Assembly (NCBI GenBank): GCA_027625915.1
Contig: JANTQA010000023.1
Location: 15,438,001 to 15,502,000, forward strand
Length of the DNA: 64,000 nucleotides
Origin: Anaeramoeba flamelloides
Lineage: Eukaryota; Metamonada; Anaeramoebidae
Direction of reading: 5' to 3'
Below the pieces are notes generated by a model. That model searched no databases. It saw only the letters and a program-made list of their open reading frames with translations, and had not been told where the DNA came from. Below are positions 44,617 to 56,300 of the stretch, piece by piece. Numbering within the stretch: position 1 is the first letter of the stretch; each line of letters starts with the position of its first letter. The translations under genes were made by a program, and so were the position numbers.

Positions 44617-45525
44617 TAAAGCAATTTCAATCGCTTTTTGATTGAGTTAAACTTAAATTTGATATTTTATGTTTTTTGAGAACAATTAAGAATTACTGGT
44701 ATTTGAATAATTAATGAGAGAAAATTTCTACTTCATTTACTTTGTCTTCTTTTTCCTGTTATTACCAGTATTTGAAATTTTAATGGGAAAAAATTTTTAG
44801 TTAATTTTTTTTTTTTAATTCAGAAATCTAAATAGTATTTAGGATTCTTAGTCATCTCCGTAAATTACATAAAAAATGGATCAGGGAATAAATGAATAGA
44901 AAGAACAAATTACAATCTTTTTCTTTGAAAACCCTGTTTGTAAAAGAAGAAATAGTAAAGGAAGGAAAATATTTTTATATCTTAGTGCGATCTTAGTTTC
45001 TTGACTGGTGCGATATGTGTTTTACTTCACAAAAATTGTAATGACTATGGAATTAGTCAATTTTCAAAAAGGATTCTTTTTGTGTATTTGAATATTATAT
45101 ATGTTATTTTCTAGCTTTACCTAAAATGTTGGCTTTTAGGCAGATTTAAAATGATATTTTCAAATATATTATTTGATATTTTTTTTTGATTTTTTTAAAC
45201 AGTTGAAAAAATTAAAAAAAAATTATAAAAATTTTCGAAACTTTTTTTTTAATTTTTTGAAATTTTAATCTGCGAAAATTTGTAAAAATACTATTGTTTA
45301 GTTTTTTTTTTTTTTTTTTTTTTTGATGATAAATTTATATTGTAACTCTTTATTATTGGAGAAAGGAGTTTTTAAACTTTTTTTTATTTTTGGTTTCATA
45401 TACTGATTTTTATCTTTCGAAATTAAAAACAGTTTTTTTTTCAGTTGCTTATTAGATTTTTTATAAGAAAAAAATGAAAATTTCAAATTTGAAACATTAA
45501 AAAACTCATTTTTTCAAACAAAATA

Positions 45526-45745
45526 AGCTTAATTTCAAAAATAGTGACAGATTTTTCATCCAAAAAAAATTTGTTTAATTAATTGTTTTGAATAATAATG
45601 TATTTTACTAAGGTGTTTATAGATAATAACTAATGTCGATCAATAAATAACAATATAGTGTAATCATTTTATTTTTTGAAAGATAAATGAAAAAAGAAGT
45701 AAAAATAATAATAAAAAAATTTGCTCATACTTTTGAAAAATGGTT
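45526..45745. mobile_element. Tc1-derived MITE, AGCT ends, copy 1
   Basis: It begins AGCTTAATTTCAAAAATAG and ends ACTTTTGAAAAATGGTT, with TA on both sides (45524 and 45746). It is homologous to the first 220 bp of the Tc1 element at 55977 and to 59608-59832. Length is 220 bp. Confidence 0.8.
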
Positions 45746-47316
45746 TAATATTCAAAACTCTCAAATTAAATTCTATTCATAAAATACAGAAGATTTTACA
45801 ATGTAATTTGAAGAAAGATTTCCCTTTTGAAATAATCTTCAAATATAAAATTAGAATTTTTTGATATTTCTTGGTATGAGAGGTTTTTTTTCTAAAAAAT
45901 AAATAAAATAAAATAAAATGATAAAGACAATTTTATTTATCTTGTTTTTTTCTAAAACACAAAACGATTCATCGTTATTTTTTGTCTCAAATCTCTTTAT
46001 CATAATTCCAAGAAAAAAAAAATCTTCAAAAATTAGAATTCTAAAGGGTTTGAAAAATTAATGATTAAATGAAAATGATACCAATTTTCGCAAACCCAGT
46101 TCAAAAAAGAGAGTAGAAGAATTATTTTCTTTAAAAGATCGTTTTTTTCTTTTGATCTAACATACCTTTTGAAAAAAATTAATCAAAGTTTTTAGAGAAA
46201 AAATAAAGCTTGATAACAAAGCATCTTTTCCAAAATAGGTAAATCTAAAATTAACAAAAAAATTAATTTCAGATCAATGAATTCAAAATTTATGGGGAAA
46301 ACCCTAAAAAATAAAAAAAATATTTAAGAATAAATCAATTTAGAAATAAATTATTTTTTCATATGGTATCTTGAAACCTTTTAAAACCAAAAAAAAAAAA
46401 AAATTAAATCAAAGAATATATTTCAGTTTGTTTATTATTGCGGTTTTAAGATTTATTTTAAAATCGAAGGATCAAACAAATACCGTAAAGAAAAAAAATT
46501 GATTTTCATTTACATATTTTTTAAAAAAGTAAAAAATAATATTCTTTATTACTATTTGGGAAAAAAGTGCTGAGTATAGACATTATTGGTAAGGAAAAAA
46601 ACGTGAAACAGGGAAAAAAAGTTTAAATCGTTTTTTAATTGATAATCTTCATAAAACCTAAAAAAGAAAAAGTCAAATCAATTAAAAAAGGAAAAAATTA
46701 AAATTCAAAAGAATAATTTTTAATCGAATCAACAAAAACAATTTAAATCCCCTTGATTATCAAAATGAGTTTGTGTAATTTTAAAGATCTCAAAAATAGT
46801 CAATTAATAGAAAAATTTTTAATAATTGATCAATCAAAAAAAAAACCCATTACTCAAATATAGTATATAAAAACTTTTATTCTTTTAAATCCTCCATTTT
46901 GTCTTTAACCATTGATTTTTCTTTAATAAATTAATTTTAATTTTAATTTCCAGGTTCTATTGAAGTTCCCAATTAAAAATAGTATTGAACTTTTTTTACC
47001 AAATAGTTATTATTAATTCTGAGTTAATTTCACCAATTTCGAGATAAATCTCTTCTAAAAAAACCTTGTTAGTATTTTTTATTGGTAAAACGTTGAAATA
47101 AAGAAGTGAATTTTCTCCAGTTTCTTAGTAATAGTCGAATAAATTGATAAATGTTGATTTACTAGATTCTAAATTGGTAAATAACAGTTTTGATAGTTCA
47201 ACTAACTAGTAAAAAATGATTTCATTAAGTGGTACTTTTGGTGGTTATTGAGACAAAGACATTAACAATTTGGTTGTCTTCTTGAGGAAGATTTTGGTTG
47301 GAAAAAAGGGAGTCTG

Positions 47317-47968
47317 TTAATTCTTGTGGGAATGGTCGTTTAGTGTGCAACGAAAAAAAGAAAACTGTTTGTTTTTCGGTGGCTCTCTGTTTACATATTA
47401 ATTAAATTTTAGACTCACCTTCGAGAATAAATTTGTTGTTTGGATTGATTCTGAAAAGAAATATGGAAGAAAAAGAAAATAAAAAAAGAAGATTTTAAAC
47501 AAAAAAAATTGAAATTTTAAAACAAGAAGAACAAAAAGAAAAGAAAATTCTTTTCTAAATAAAAATAAAATCAGTAGTTCACCGACCAAAAAGGCTTTGG
47601 GTGAATAACGTCACATTAAATTGCTCTAATTGTTAACAAAAAGTTTCTTTATTTTGTTGGTTTCCAATAAAAAACGAAAAAGAAAAAGAAAAATTAAAAT
47701 TAATTGGTTTGTTTGTTTTCAAAGAAGAAAAACAGAGACAATTAAACACAGAAAATTTAATTTCTAACTTGGCTAATGAGTTCACCAGAACTGGGAACTC
47801 TTGGATTTTTTTCGTAGTCCCATATTTTTGATCCTTGCTGATCGGATTCAAGCCCATCTTTGTAATAATAAACATCAAAATGCTTTCTCCCAGGATCCCT
47901 ACGTCGTTCGACAGTATACCCTTTGTTTTCCAATTCTAATTTAATTTTTTTTGATTGTTTATCCAAAG
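47317..47968 (-). CDS. Small multi-exon gene with an MBD-like segment (partial model)
   Basis: Exon a is about 47769-47968. It encodes KIKLELENKGYTVERRRD, KHFDVYYYKDGLES and SSGELISQ. Its donor is CAA|GTTAGA. Exon b is 47419-47450 (32 bp) with strong sites (TTCTTTTCAG before it, GTGAGT after it). Exon c starts at 47386 after AAACAG and can close at 47317. The stretch GYTVERRR..GRKHFDVYYY resembles the core of a methyl-CpG-binding-type domain, but it is short and the match is only suggestive. The 5' end is unclear. A better acceptor (TTCTGTTTAG at about 47986) leads into SLVGELWINNQKK, one base out of frame across an A-run, so an assembly error or a frameshift is possible. Upstream exons were not found. 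Confidence 0.45.
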
Positions 47969-48339
47969 CTCACCCACCAGAGAATCTAAACAGAAAAGTC
48001 ATTAAAAAAAAATATATTTTTTGGGTTATAAAGAAGGATTAAAAAATGAATCAGATGATTATTGTTTTCGATTCAGTTTCCATCTGTTTGGAAACAATTT
48101 GTTATATTTGTTACAAGAAAGGAATACTTGGGTGTGTTTCTTGTCTTTAATGAGTTGATAATTAAAAGTATAGACCTTTTTTTAAAGTTATTCTCTCAGT
48201 TTAATTTTTTAGTGTTTCTTCATTCTGGACTAATTCTTCTCATCTTTGAATATTCCAAAACTAAATCAATATTTAAAGAGGTCTACTGAATAGCTGTTTT
48301 TGATTGCGAGTTTTTAAAGATTTTTTTTTTATCATTTTG

Positions 48340-48760
48340 AAAATTTCGTTTCTTTATGATTTTTTATATATCTAAAATTACTTTGTATTTGAAAAAAGTT
48401 TTTGAATCACAAATAAATTTAAAAATTGAATTAAAGTGAAAGAAAATAATTAAAATGTTTTGGACTCAGACGAAATTGAATTAATATATGAGAAAGAATT
48501 ATTTCGGATATCTAATATGAAAAAAAATTATTGGATATTTTTTGATATTTGTGAATTGGAATTATTTTTCCAAAAAACCCCTTTAATTAATATTTAGAGG
48601 AACTGATAGTTCTGTCATCTTTATTCTTATAATTCTAATAGTAAAATTTGTAACAAAATCAAAGTGGTACAACATTTTTATCAAAATTGGGTTGCTATCA
48701 AAGAATTTCCAAAACAATCGAGGTTGGTCCAAAGAGTTCTTTCAAAACTTTTCAGGATCA
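48340..48760 (+). repeat. R4 repeat, copy 1
   Basis: It matches the minus strand of 62760-63150 over its length: AAATTTCGTTTCTTT, GACGAAATTGAATTARTATA, AGGAACTGATAG and ATCAAAATTG...TCAAAGAATT. The other copy continues into a coding-like frame (62447-62700). Confidence 0.6.
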
Positions 48761-48959
48761 AATCAAATTTTTAACTTAAAAGTGGAAATAACCAAATTTA
48801 ATTATTTGTCTACACAAAACTTTACAAATTAAATTTGGTTATCCTAAAATAGAAAAAAAAAAAAAATGAAAATTATAATTGGTTAATGTTTATTTAAGGA
48901 AGTATGGGTATTTACAATTTTTAAAAAAAGATGATTATAACAATCTAACTGAAAAAAAT

Positions 48960-50125
48960 CAGGACTGGGTCTTTTCAAATATAGAGCTTGAAAGACATAA
49001 AGGATTTCAAAGTTTAAATATCCATCTAAACTTAAAGTAATTCAGAGTTGACTCATTACTTTTTCAATTTTTTGGAACTTTTTTTTGATTCAATTTTTGG
49101 TTTTATAAAATTATGTTTTTGATCTAGAAATGTGCTAACTTGAATTTTTATAATTAATCCTAGAAAAAAAAAAATCGACCTGAAAACTGTTTCTTTGAAT
49201 CAAATATTTTCTTTTAGAAAACTGAATAAGAAATTTCAACTTTCCAAATAAACCCTGAAAAATCAAGAATGAAAAAACAAAAATTCAAAGTTTATTTTCA
49301 AAAATATTTTCTCTTTAACTTTTTTTATTTCGGTTGAATCCAAACAATTAATAACCTTGGATTTCTGGTACCATTACTATTTATTAATTTGTTTACAAAA
49401 ACTGTTATTTACAAAAATATACATAAAAATCAGTTTTTAAATATTTTAATCAAAATTAGTAAAAAAACAAAAGAATATTATTTCAAAGAATAAAGGAAAG
49501 GGGTTATATTCTTGAAATCAAAAAAAAAAAAAAAAAACAATAAAAAAGTTGTATTAAAATCAAAAAAAAAGTTGTGAAAAAATTAAAATAATGATTCATA
49601 AATATTTTGAGTCTTTTGGATTAATGGAAAATAAATAATATCTCAAATAATTCAAATAGTTTTCAATAAACCTATATTTCAGAAGAAGAATTCTTAAAAA
49701 TATCCTATTTTAGAACCAAAACTAGAATTAGATGAATTAAATGAAATAAGGGTTTTGAATGAAAAATTAATTTTGGGAATTATTTAGAGGTAATAAATAA
49801 TTGGTTTTTAAAAATTTTCTAAACAAAAGTATTTCCATAAAGAATTAAAAACCAAAAACAAATCAAGAATAAGTAATTTTTTTGAATACTCGCGAAAAGA
49901 TAGGAAATAAATCATTTTTATTTATTTTTTCTTGATCAATTTCTAAATTTTTTTGATTTGCGTTTTTTCATAGGTATATCTAAATATATTATACGATAGA
50001 ATATTTTCCACTCTTGTATTGACTAAAATATCAATGTACTTGGTTTAAGAAATGATTTGAATATTTCAGTTTCATATAAACTGTGGAGATCTAAATTGAT
50101 AATCTGTTCTTACTCCCTTAAAGAA
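48960..50125 (+). repeat. R1 dispersed repeat, copy close to importin alpha
   Basis: It shares the R1 blocks: GTAATTCAGAGTTGA, TTTTTCAATTTTTTGGAAC, GATCTAGAAATG, GATGAATTAAATGAAATAAG, AAGAAATGATTTGAATATTT. Its end lies about 200 bp upstream of the importin alpha ATG. Confidence 0.55.
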
Positions 50126-50320
50126 AAAATTAATGAGAAATTTAATTGATTTTTTTAATTGTACATTGTTGCAATATTGAAATTGATCTCTTTCAAATTT
50201 GTGTTAATAATAACCACCGTTTCTATTTAAATCAAAGGTCTTATTTTTCGAAAATAGTTGTTAATTCTCAAAACAATCATTTTTTCATTTTTTTCTTTTT
50301 GATAAAAATACTTCAAAATT

Positions 50321-53300
50321 ATGTCTACTTTTCGTAAAAAATTAGAAATAAGAAGATCACAATTCAAAAGTACTTCAACAAAAGAAAGAACAATCCAAAG
50401 ACGTTATAACCAACAAATCCAAATTTCGAAAGCAAAAAGAGAAGACCTTTTAAACAAAAAAAGAAATTTGCTTCCAAAAAACGATTTAAATATTTATCAG
50501 CCTGAAGAAATCAAAAAATATGTATATTTTTTTTTAAAATCTAAGAAAAGTTTTTAAATCACACCCTTACATTTCCTATTCTGTTAAACTATTTTCGATA
50601 CTTTTTTTTTTTCTTTATTTTTTTTTTTTTTTTTTTGTTTACTTCCCACCTTTTTCAAAAGATCAAAAATTTGCCACAATTAGCAAAACAATTACAAAGT
50701 GAAAATAAAAAAGAAAAGACAGAAGCGTCTGAAATCATCAGAAATTTATTGAGTATTCCAAAAGATCCACCAATTGATCAAGTTTTGCAATGCAAAATTT
50801 TGCCAATTTTGGTCGATTTTTTACAAGATCCAAAAGAACCAGATCTTCAGGTACCCTCCTCTTTTGTTCACAACAAACCTTTATTTTTTTTATTGTTTAA
50901 GAAATGTTCATAGTACCCTTTCAGTAATCGTTCAAACAAAAAAAAACAAATAAAATACTCAATGGTTTGAAATAAGATGGTTACAAAACTAAAAACGACA
51001 ATTTTCTCTTTATAGATTCCTTTTTGTGAAAATTATGTGTACTTACAAAGACAAGAACAATTACTTAATTTTTTTTTCATTCTTTTCTTTCTTCTTTCAA
51101 AATTTTTGTTCCTTCATTTTCCAAAGTTTAATGCTGCTTGGATAATTTCTAATATTGCAAGTGGGTTATCGGAACATACAAAACTTGTTGTTGAATCAAA
51201 CAGTATCCCCATTTTTGTTGAATTGTTAGGTTCTAAAAATGAAGACATACAACTACAGGTATATAATTTTCCATTTTCCAAACAATTTTTAAAATGCTTT
51301 TTTCAAGAATAATAACTTTAGTGGAAGGACAAATATAACCATAACATGTTTTGTCTTTGCATTCTATCTTTTTTAATGATCAAACAAATTTATATTAGTC
51401 AATTTGGGCTCTTGGTAACATTGGTGAGTTTCTTTAATGCATTTTTTTTTCTTTCTTTCTTTCATTTATTTGAATCATAATTTGTTTCTTGTGGTTTAAT
51501 TTTGAAAAAGTGAACTAGCTCCCAACTCACCTTAGTCTCCTCTTTTTTTGTTTTTCTTTTTTCTGACTAAAATGTTTTGTTTACTCAAAATTATCTTTTT
51601 TTTTTGCTGTTTCTTGATAGCTGGTGACGATATTTCGTATAGAAACATATTGTTAGAATTTAATGCAATTAACTTATTATGTGATATTGTTAATAAAACA
51701 ACAGACTTTGAGATTGTAAAAAAATCAATTTGGGTGCTTCGACTTTTATGTAATGGCAATCCAATCCCTACATTTGAGATGGTAAATTTTTCTCTTCTAC
51801 TTTTTTTCTCAAAATTATTCTGATAATTTATAAACAAAATAGTTGGCAATTCTACTTTTCTGATCCAAATTATTTACTTCTTTTTACAAACAAAAATATT
51901 CGGCTTGTCCAAGAAAACAAATTTATTATTTGTTTGCTTCAAGTTATAGCATACTTTAGATTTTTCAAAAATAAAAAAATATCTCTTTCACACCCAAAGT
52001 TTTGTCTCTTTTTAAGTCGGAAATTAAAACTGAAAATGAATAAAAAAAAACAAAAAATATTCGAGATAGTGATTATTTCTCTTTTCAATTCATAGAAGGT
52101 TTATAAAATTGTGATATTTAATAAAATAGTAAATTTAATGAATGAATAATTTGGAATTTTAAATTATAAATCGTCTTTATGAGACAATCATTTGAAAAGA
52201 ATAATAATATTGATCAATTCAAAAAAATATGAACAATTTTTTGCTTCAATTTCAATTTTTTACAATCTTGATAATGCACTTTAAATTAGAAATTTTATTG
52301 GTTTAAATACAAAAAAAAAATTTGTATTCGATTTTTGTTAATTATTTTAAACACTTTTAAAATTCTTGTTTAAAAATTAATTGATTTAGAAATCCAACTT
52401 TTTGAAATTTAGTGATATTTTTACAATTATTTTTATGTGGATAATAATTATTTACTGTTTTATGATTTGTGAAAACCAATTTTTATCAAAAAAACTTTAA
52501 TAATAGTGGAATTATGCTTCCACTTGTGTAATGAAGTTGAAGAAATTCCCAAAATTTAAATTTTAGAAAGGATAAAAGGTTTTGTATAATTTCCTTTTTG
52601 ATTTCCAAACGGGCAAATTCAAATCAAAAAATGATCAAACTTTTTTACTACAAGTTAATTGCGAAATTGGGGCCTTGTTAAATGTGATAATTGATTTATC
52701 TAAATTTTGGAAAGGCTTTTTTTTTATGAATTTTGATTTAATACTTTACAAAATAATTATTCTTTTATCATTTTTATCAATAATAATAATAAGGGTGTAT
52801 AATATATTAAGACATCACTACTCATAAGTGTTAATAAGGTATACAAACACTAGAGTATGAACGCTTTCATTATTAATTGATGTTTTGTTTAAAAATTACC
52901 TTCTATTTTGAGAGACTGATTGCTCTAACTTGAAAAATAATTTTGTTTTTTTTCTTCAAAAATTCTGTTAAATTTTTAAAATTAAACTTTATTTCTATTC
53001 ATTTTTACAATCATCAAATTTTAATTTAAACCTTGTTTCTTTCAAAGGAGTTCCAAATAAATTTCCAAAATTCAATTATTTTTTATAATTGACCTTTGAA
53101 AAATAAATAAGAAAAAAGTAGAACAATACACAATTAGAGAATAATTGATTTTAATGAAATAATACTAAAAAATCACAATATTTTCATAAAAATTGAAAAA
53201 TTAAAATTCTATGGTAAAATTGAGAAAAAAACAATTTTTGTTTTGATCTTAAATTGGAGATCAAATAAAATTCCAATAGAAAACAATATTGTTTTTCTAA

Positions 53301-56300
53301 AATAATTTTCACTGTTTCAGTAACATTATAATAGCACATTTTTACTTAATGACTATCGATCTTGCAATAAAAAAAAAATTGCAAAAGCACTTCAGTATCA
53401 AAAAAAAAGAAAAAGAAAAAATGTGAAAAAATGGATTTCAATTTTTAAATCTTCTAAATTAATTTTTTCTTTTAATATCCATTGAAACTCTTGAAAAACA
53501 TTTAATTCATCTATTACAACTTGACATCTTTGACTGGAAAATAGTTAAGTAATTGAATTTATTTATTCCATTTGTGGACAATATTTTACAATATCGTTTT
53601 ATGAAAGATACCTTTTTTTAAAAAACTCGGAATTTAAAAAAAAAAATTAAATTGATTTGGAGTTTGAAAATATTTTTAAATTTTGGCAATAAATATCTTC
53701 TATAAATACTCATATATTAATATAACAAACAAAAAACTGTTTAAAAATGTTTTATTCTGTTTTATGATTTTGTTAATAAAATACATTTAATTTATTATTA
53801 ATCAAAAAACGTTTTAAAATCAAAATAACCCTTTTATAAAGTTTTTTTTTTTCTTATTTATTAAAAGATTCCAAAATATTTTGTAAAGATTGTTGATTAT
53901 ATATTATGCCGTTTTTCTAGGGAAGTTACCGATTTAAAATCGGATATTTCCTTGTAAAAATGGAAACTTAGCCCACGTTTTAATACGAATTATTGTTTTT
54001 AAACGAAAAAAAAAAAATTATATAAAAGTCAAAAACTAAATTCTAAGAAAAAGAAAATTTTATAGTTTTAAAAATTGAATTTCATTTTGTTTCCAAAAGC
54101 TAAAGTCAGATTGCAGATAAATTTAAAAAAAAAAGTAAAATTGCATGTTTATTGAGTATGAAATTTCACAAAAAGTTGGTTTAAATATGATAAAAAATCA
54201 TAAAACCTCGAAAGAAAAAAAATTTATTATTTTAAACATATACCTTTCACGTATTTAGTAAATTGCGTTTTGGTTTGCTGTAAATATTTTTGAATTGAAA
54301 AAGTCTTCCTGAAGTTGAAGATATATCTCTTTAGTTCTATTTCTTAAATTCTTTGGTTAAAATTTCTCACAACAACAATAATAATGTAAATTGAGATCTT
54401 TTATTTGTTTTTTCAAATTATTAAATATATCAAATTAAAAAAAATTGTAAGTTAAAAAAAAAATGATTTTTATTATTATTGAAGAAGAGGAAATTACACT
54501 CTAAATGTCCCTTTGAATTAAATTTTCTTAAAAGGAAATTCAAGCGCATAAAACCACAGATTTCCAGATTGTTCAAGTGAAAGTACATACCCAAATTTTC
54601 TTTATGTTTAAAAAAGCAAAAGCAAAAAATTAAATTGAAAATTGGAAAAAAAAAAAAAAGAAGAAAAAAAAATTGTTAAAAAGGGTCAATTGGTAAAAAA
54701 ACGAAAAAAAAAAAAAAAACCAATGCTATATTTAATTAAGAACATCCAAAAATCACAGCCACGACACTTTTGGTTAATTTAATTTAATAATTTGATAATT
54801 GATCATGAATATTCATTTGAGTATCGTTGTTTAATTGTTGAAATTTCTTTTTTTTTTTTTTTGATCTTATTTTCTTTAAACCTTTGTCATTTTTTACCTT
54901 TGCTTTTTAGATTTTATTTTCAAGTTACTCATACTGTCCATGTTTCAGTATCTCGGTATTAGTTGGTAACTACTTGATCTTTTTCCTTTGTAACTCTTCT
55001 TTCCAATATCAAGAAAATTTAGTCATAAAAAAAATGTGAAAAAAATAAAAAAAAATGATTTTAAAAAGAGACAGTTTTGTCATTGTGGGATACAATGCTA
55101 TTAAATTATTGGGGTTGTGTTGTTTATTTAACATTTTTGTAAGAATATGACTGGTTTAATTGGTCACCTTCTCGCGAAAGGGGTAATCAAGAAAAAACCA
55201 ATTCAATCATTGGGCAATTTTCTTCAACATAAAAGGATTATATACTAAAGTTATTTGATATGTGAAAGGAAATTTATTCTTTTAATATTTTTTAAAAAAT
55301 CCGATTACTAATATTGTTTACTTACTTTTTTTTATTCTTTATCTTCTGAATTAATTTAATCACTAATTAGGTTCAACCTTTAATGAGCGTTTTAAAAAAT
55401 ATGCTAGTATATTCGAATCGAGAAATAATTGTTGAAGCAACAACTGCCTTAGGGTTTGATTCTTTTTTTTTTTTTTTTTTTTAATTCTAATAAAAAAACT
55501 CCTTTTTTCAAATATATAAACCAAATGTTTTTGTAAATTTTTCTTATTCTTTTTTTATTTTATGAATTTATCTCTCTGTTTTTAGATATCTTGCAGAAGG
55601 ATCTGAAAAAAACATTCAATTAATTATTGAGCATAATATTGTTCCATTACTTGTAGCACTTTTAAAATACAATGATAATATTATTAAATTTCCTTCACTT
55701 AGATGTTTAGGAAATTTGATCACGGGCAACGAAGAACAAATAATTTCAGTTTTAGATAATGGATTAATTCAATATATAATTGATTTTCTTCAATCACAAA
55801 AATTAGCTATTAGGTAAGAACTAGAATCTTTTTATCAAATTTCATTTTTTTGAAAAAAAACAAAAACAATAGGCTTATATTGTTTTTGGTGCTCATTTTT
55901 CTTTTGTGTATAATTTTTAAAAATCGCGAAATTTACCTTAAACATTTCAATTTTTTTTTGTACAAATTTTGTACTAAGCTGAATTTCAAAAATAGGGGCA
56001 GATTATTCATCAAAAAAAAATTTATTTAATTGTTTTTTTTTTTTAAAATAATATTATATTTTACTGGAGAGATTAGAGATAAGAACCAATAAAGATTAAT
56101 AAATAAAAATATAGGGTAATCATTTTATTTTTTGAAAGACAAATGAAAAAAGAAAGAAATAATAAAGAAAAAGTTTGCCCTTAATTTTGAAAGAAAAAAT
56201 ATATTAAAAATAACCATTTATTGATTCGCCATTCAACTGTAAAACTAGTCTTAACCGCTTCTCCATTGAATTAATCAAATTTTCAATAACTTCCCATTCA

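Larger units (their letters stand above)
44474..47316. other. Intergenic region, HGH1 to the small minus-strand gene
   Basis: No gene is recognised. It holds a T/C tract (44537-44616), a rearranged CTGGTATTTGAA piece (44691-44790) and a Tc1-related MITE (45526-45745). The remainder is AT-rich sequence. The frame at 45298-45486 is Lys/Phe-rich chance sequence. Confidence 0.45.
47986..50320. other. Intergenic region, small gene to importin alpha
   Basis: It contains an R4 repeat (48340-48760) and an R1 repeat (48960-50125) that ends about 200 bp before the importin alpha start. The open frame 48062-48289 is hydrophobic, has no recognised family and is not supported. The importin alpha promoter should lie in 50125-50320, but no motif is recognised. 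Confidence 0.45.

Noticed and set aside
48062-48289. 75-codon hydrophobic frame
   Set aside because: It has no family likeness, no upstream signal, and lies beside repeats in AT-rich DNA.
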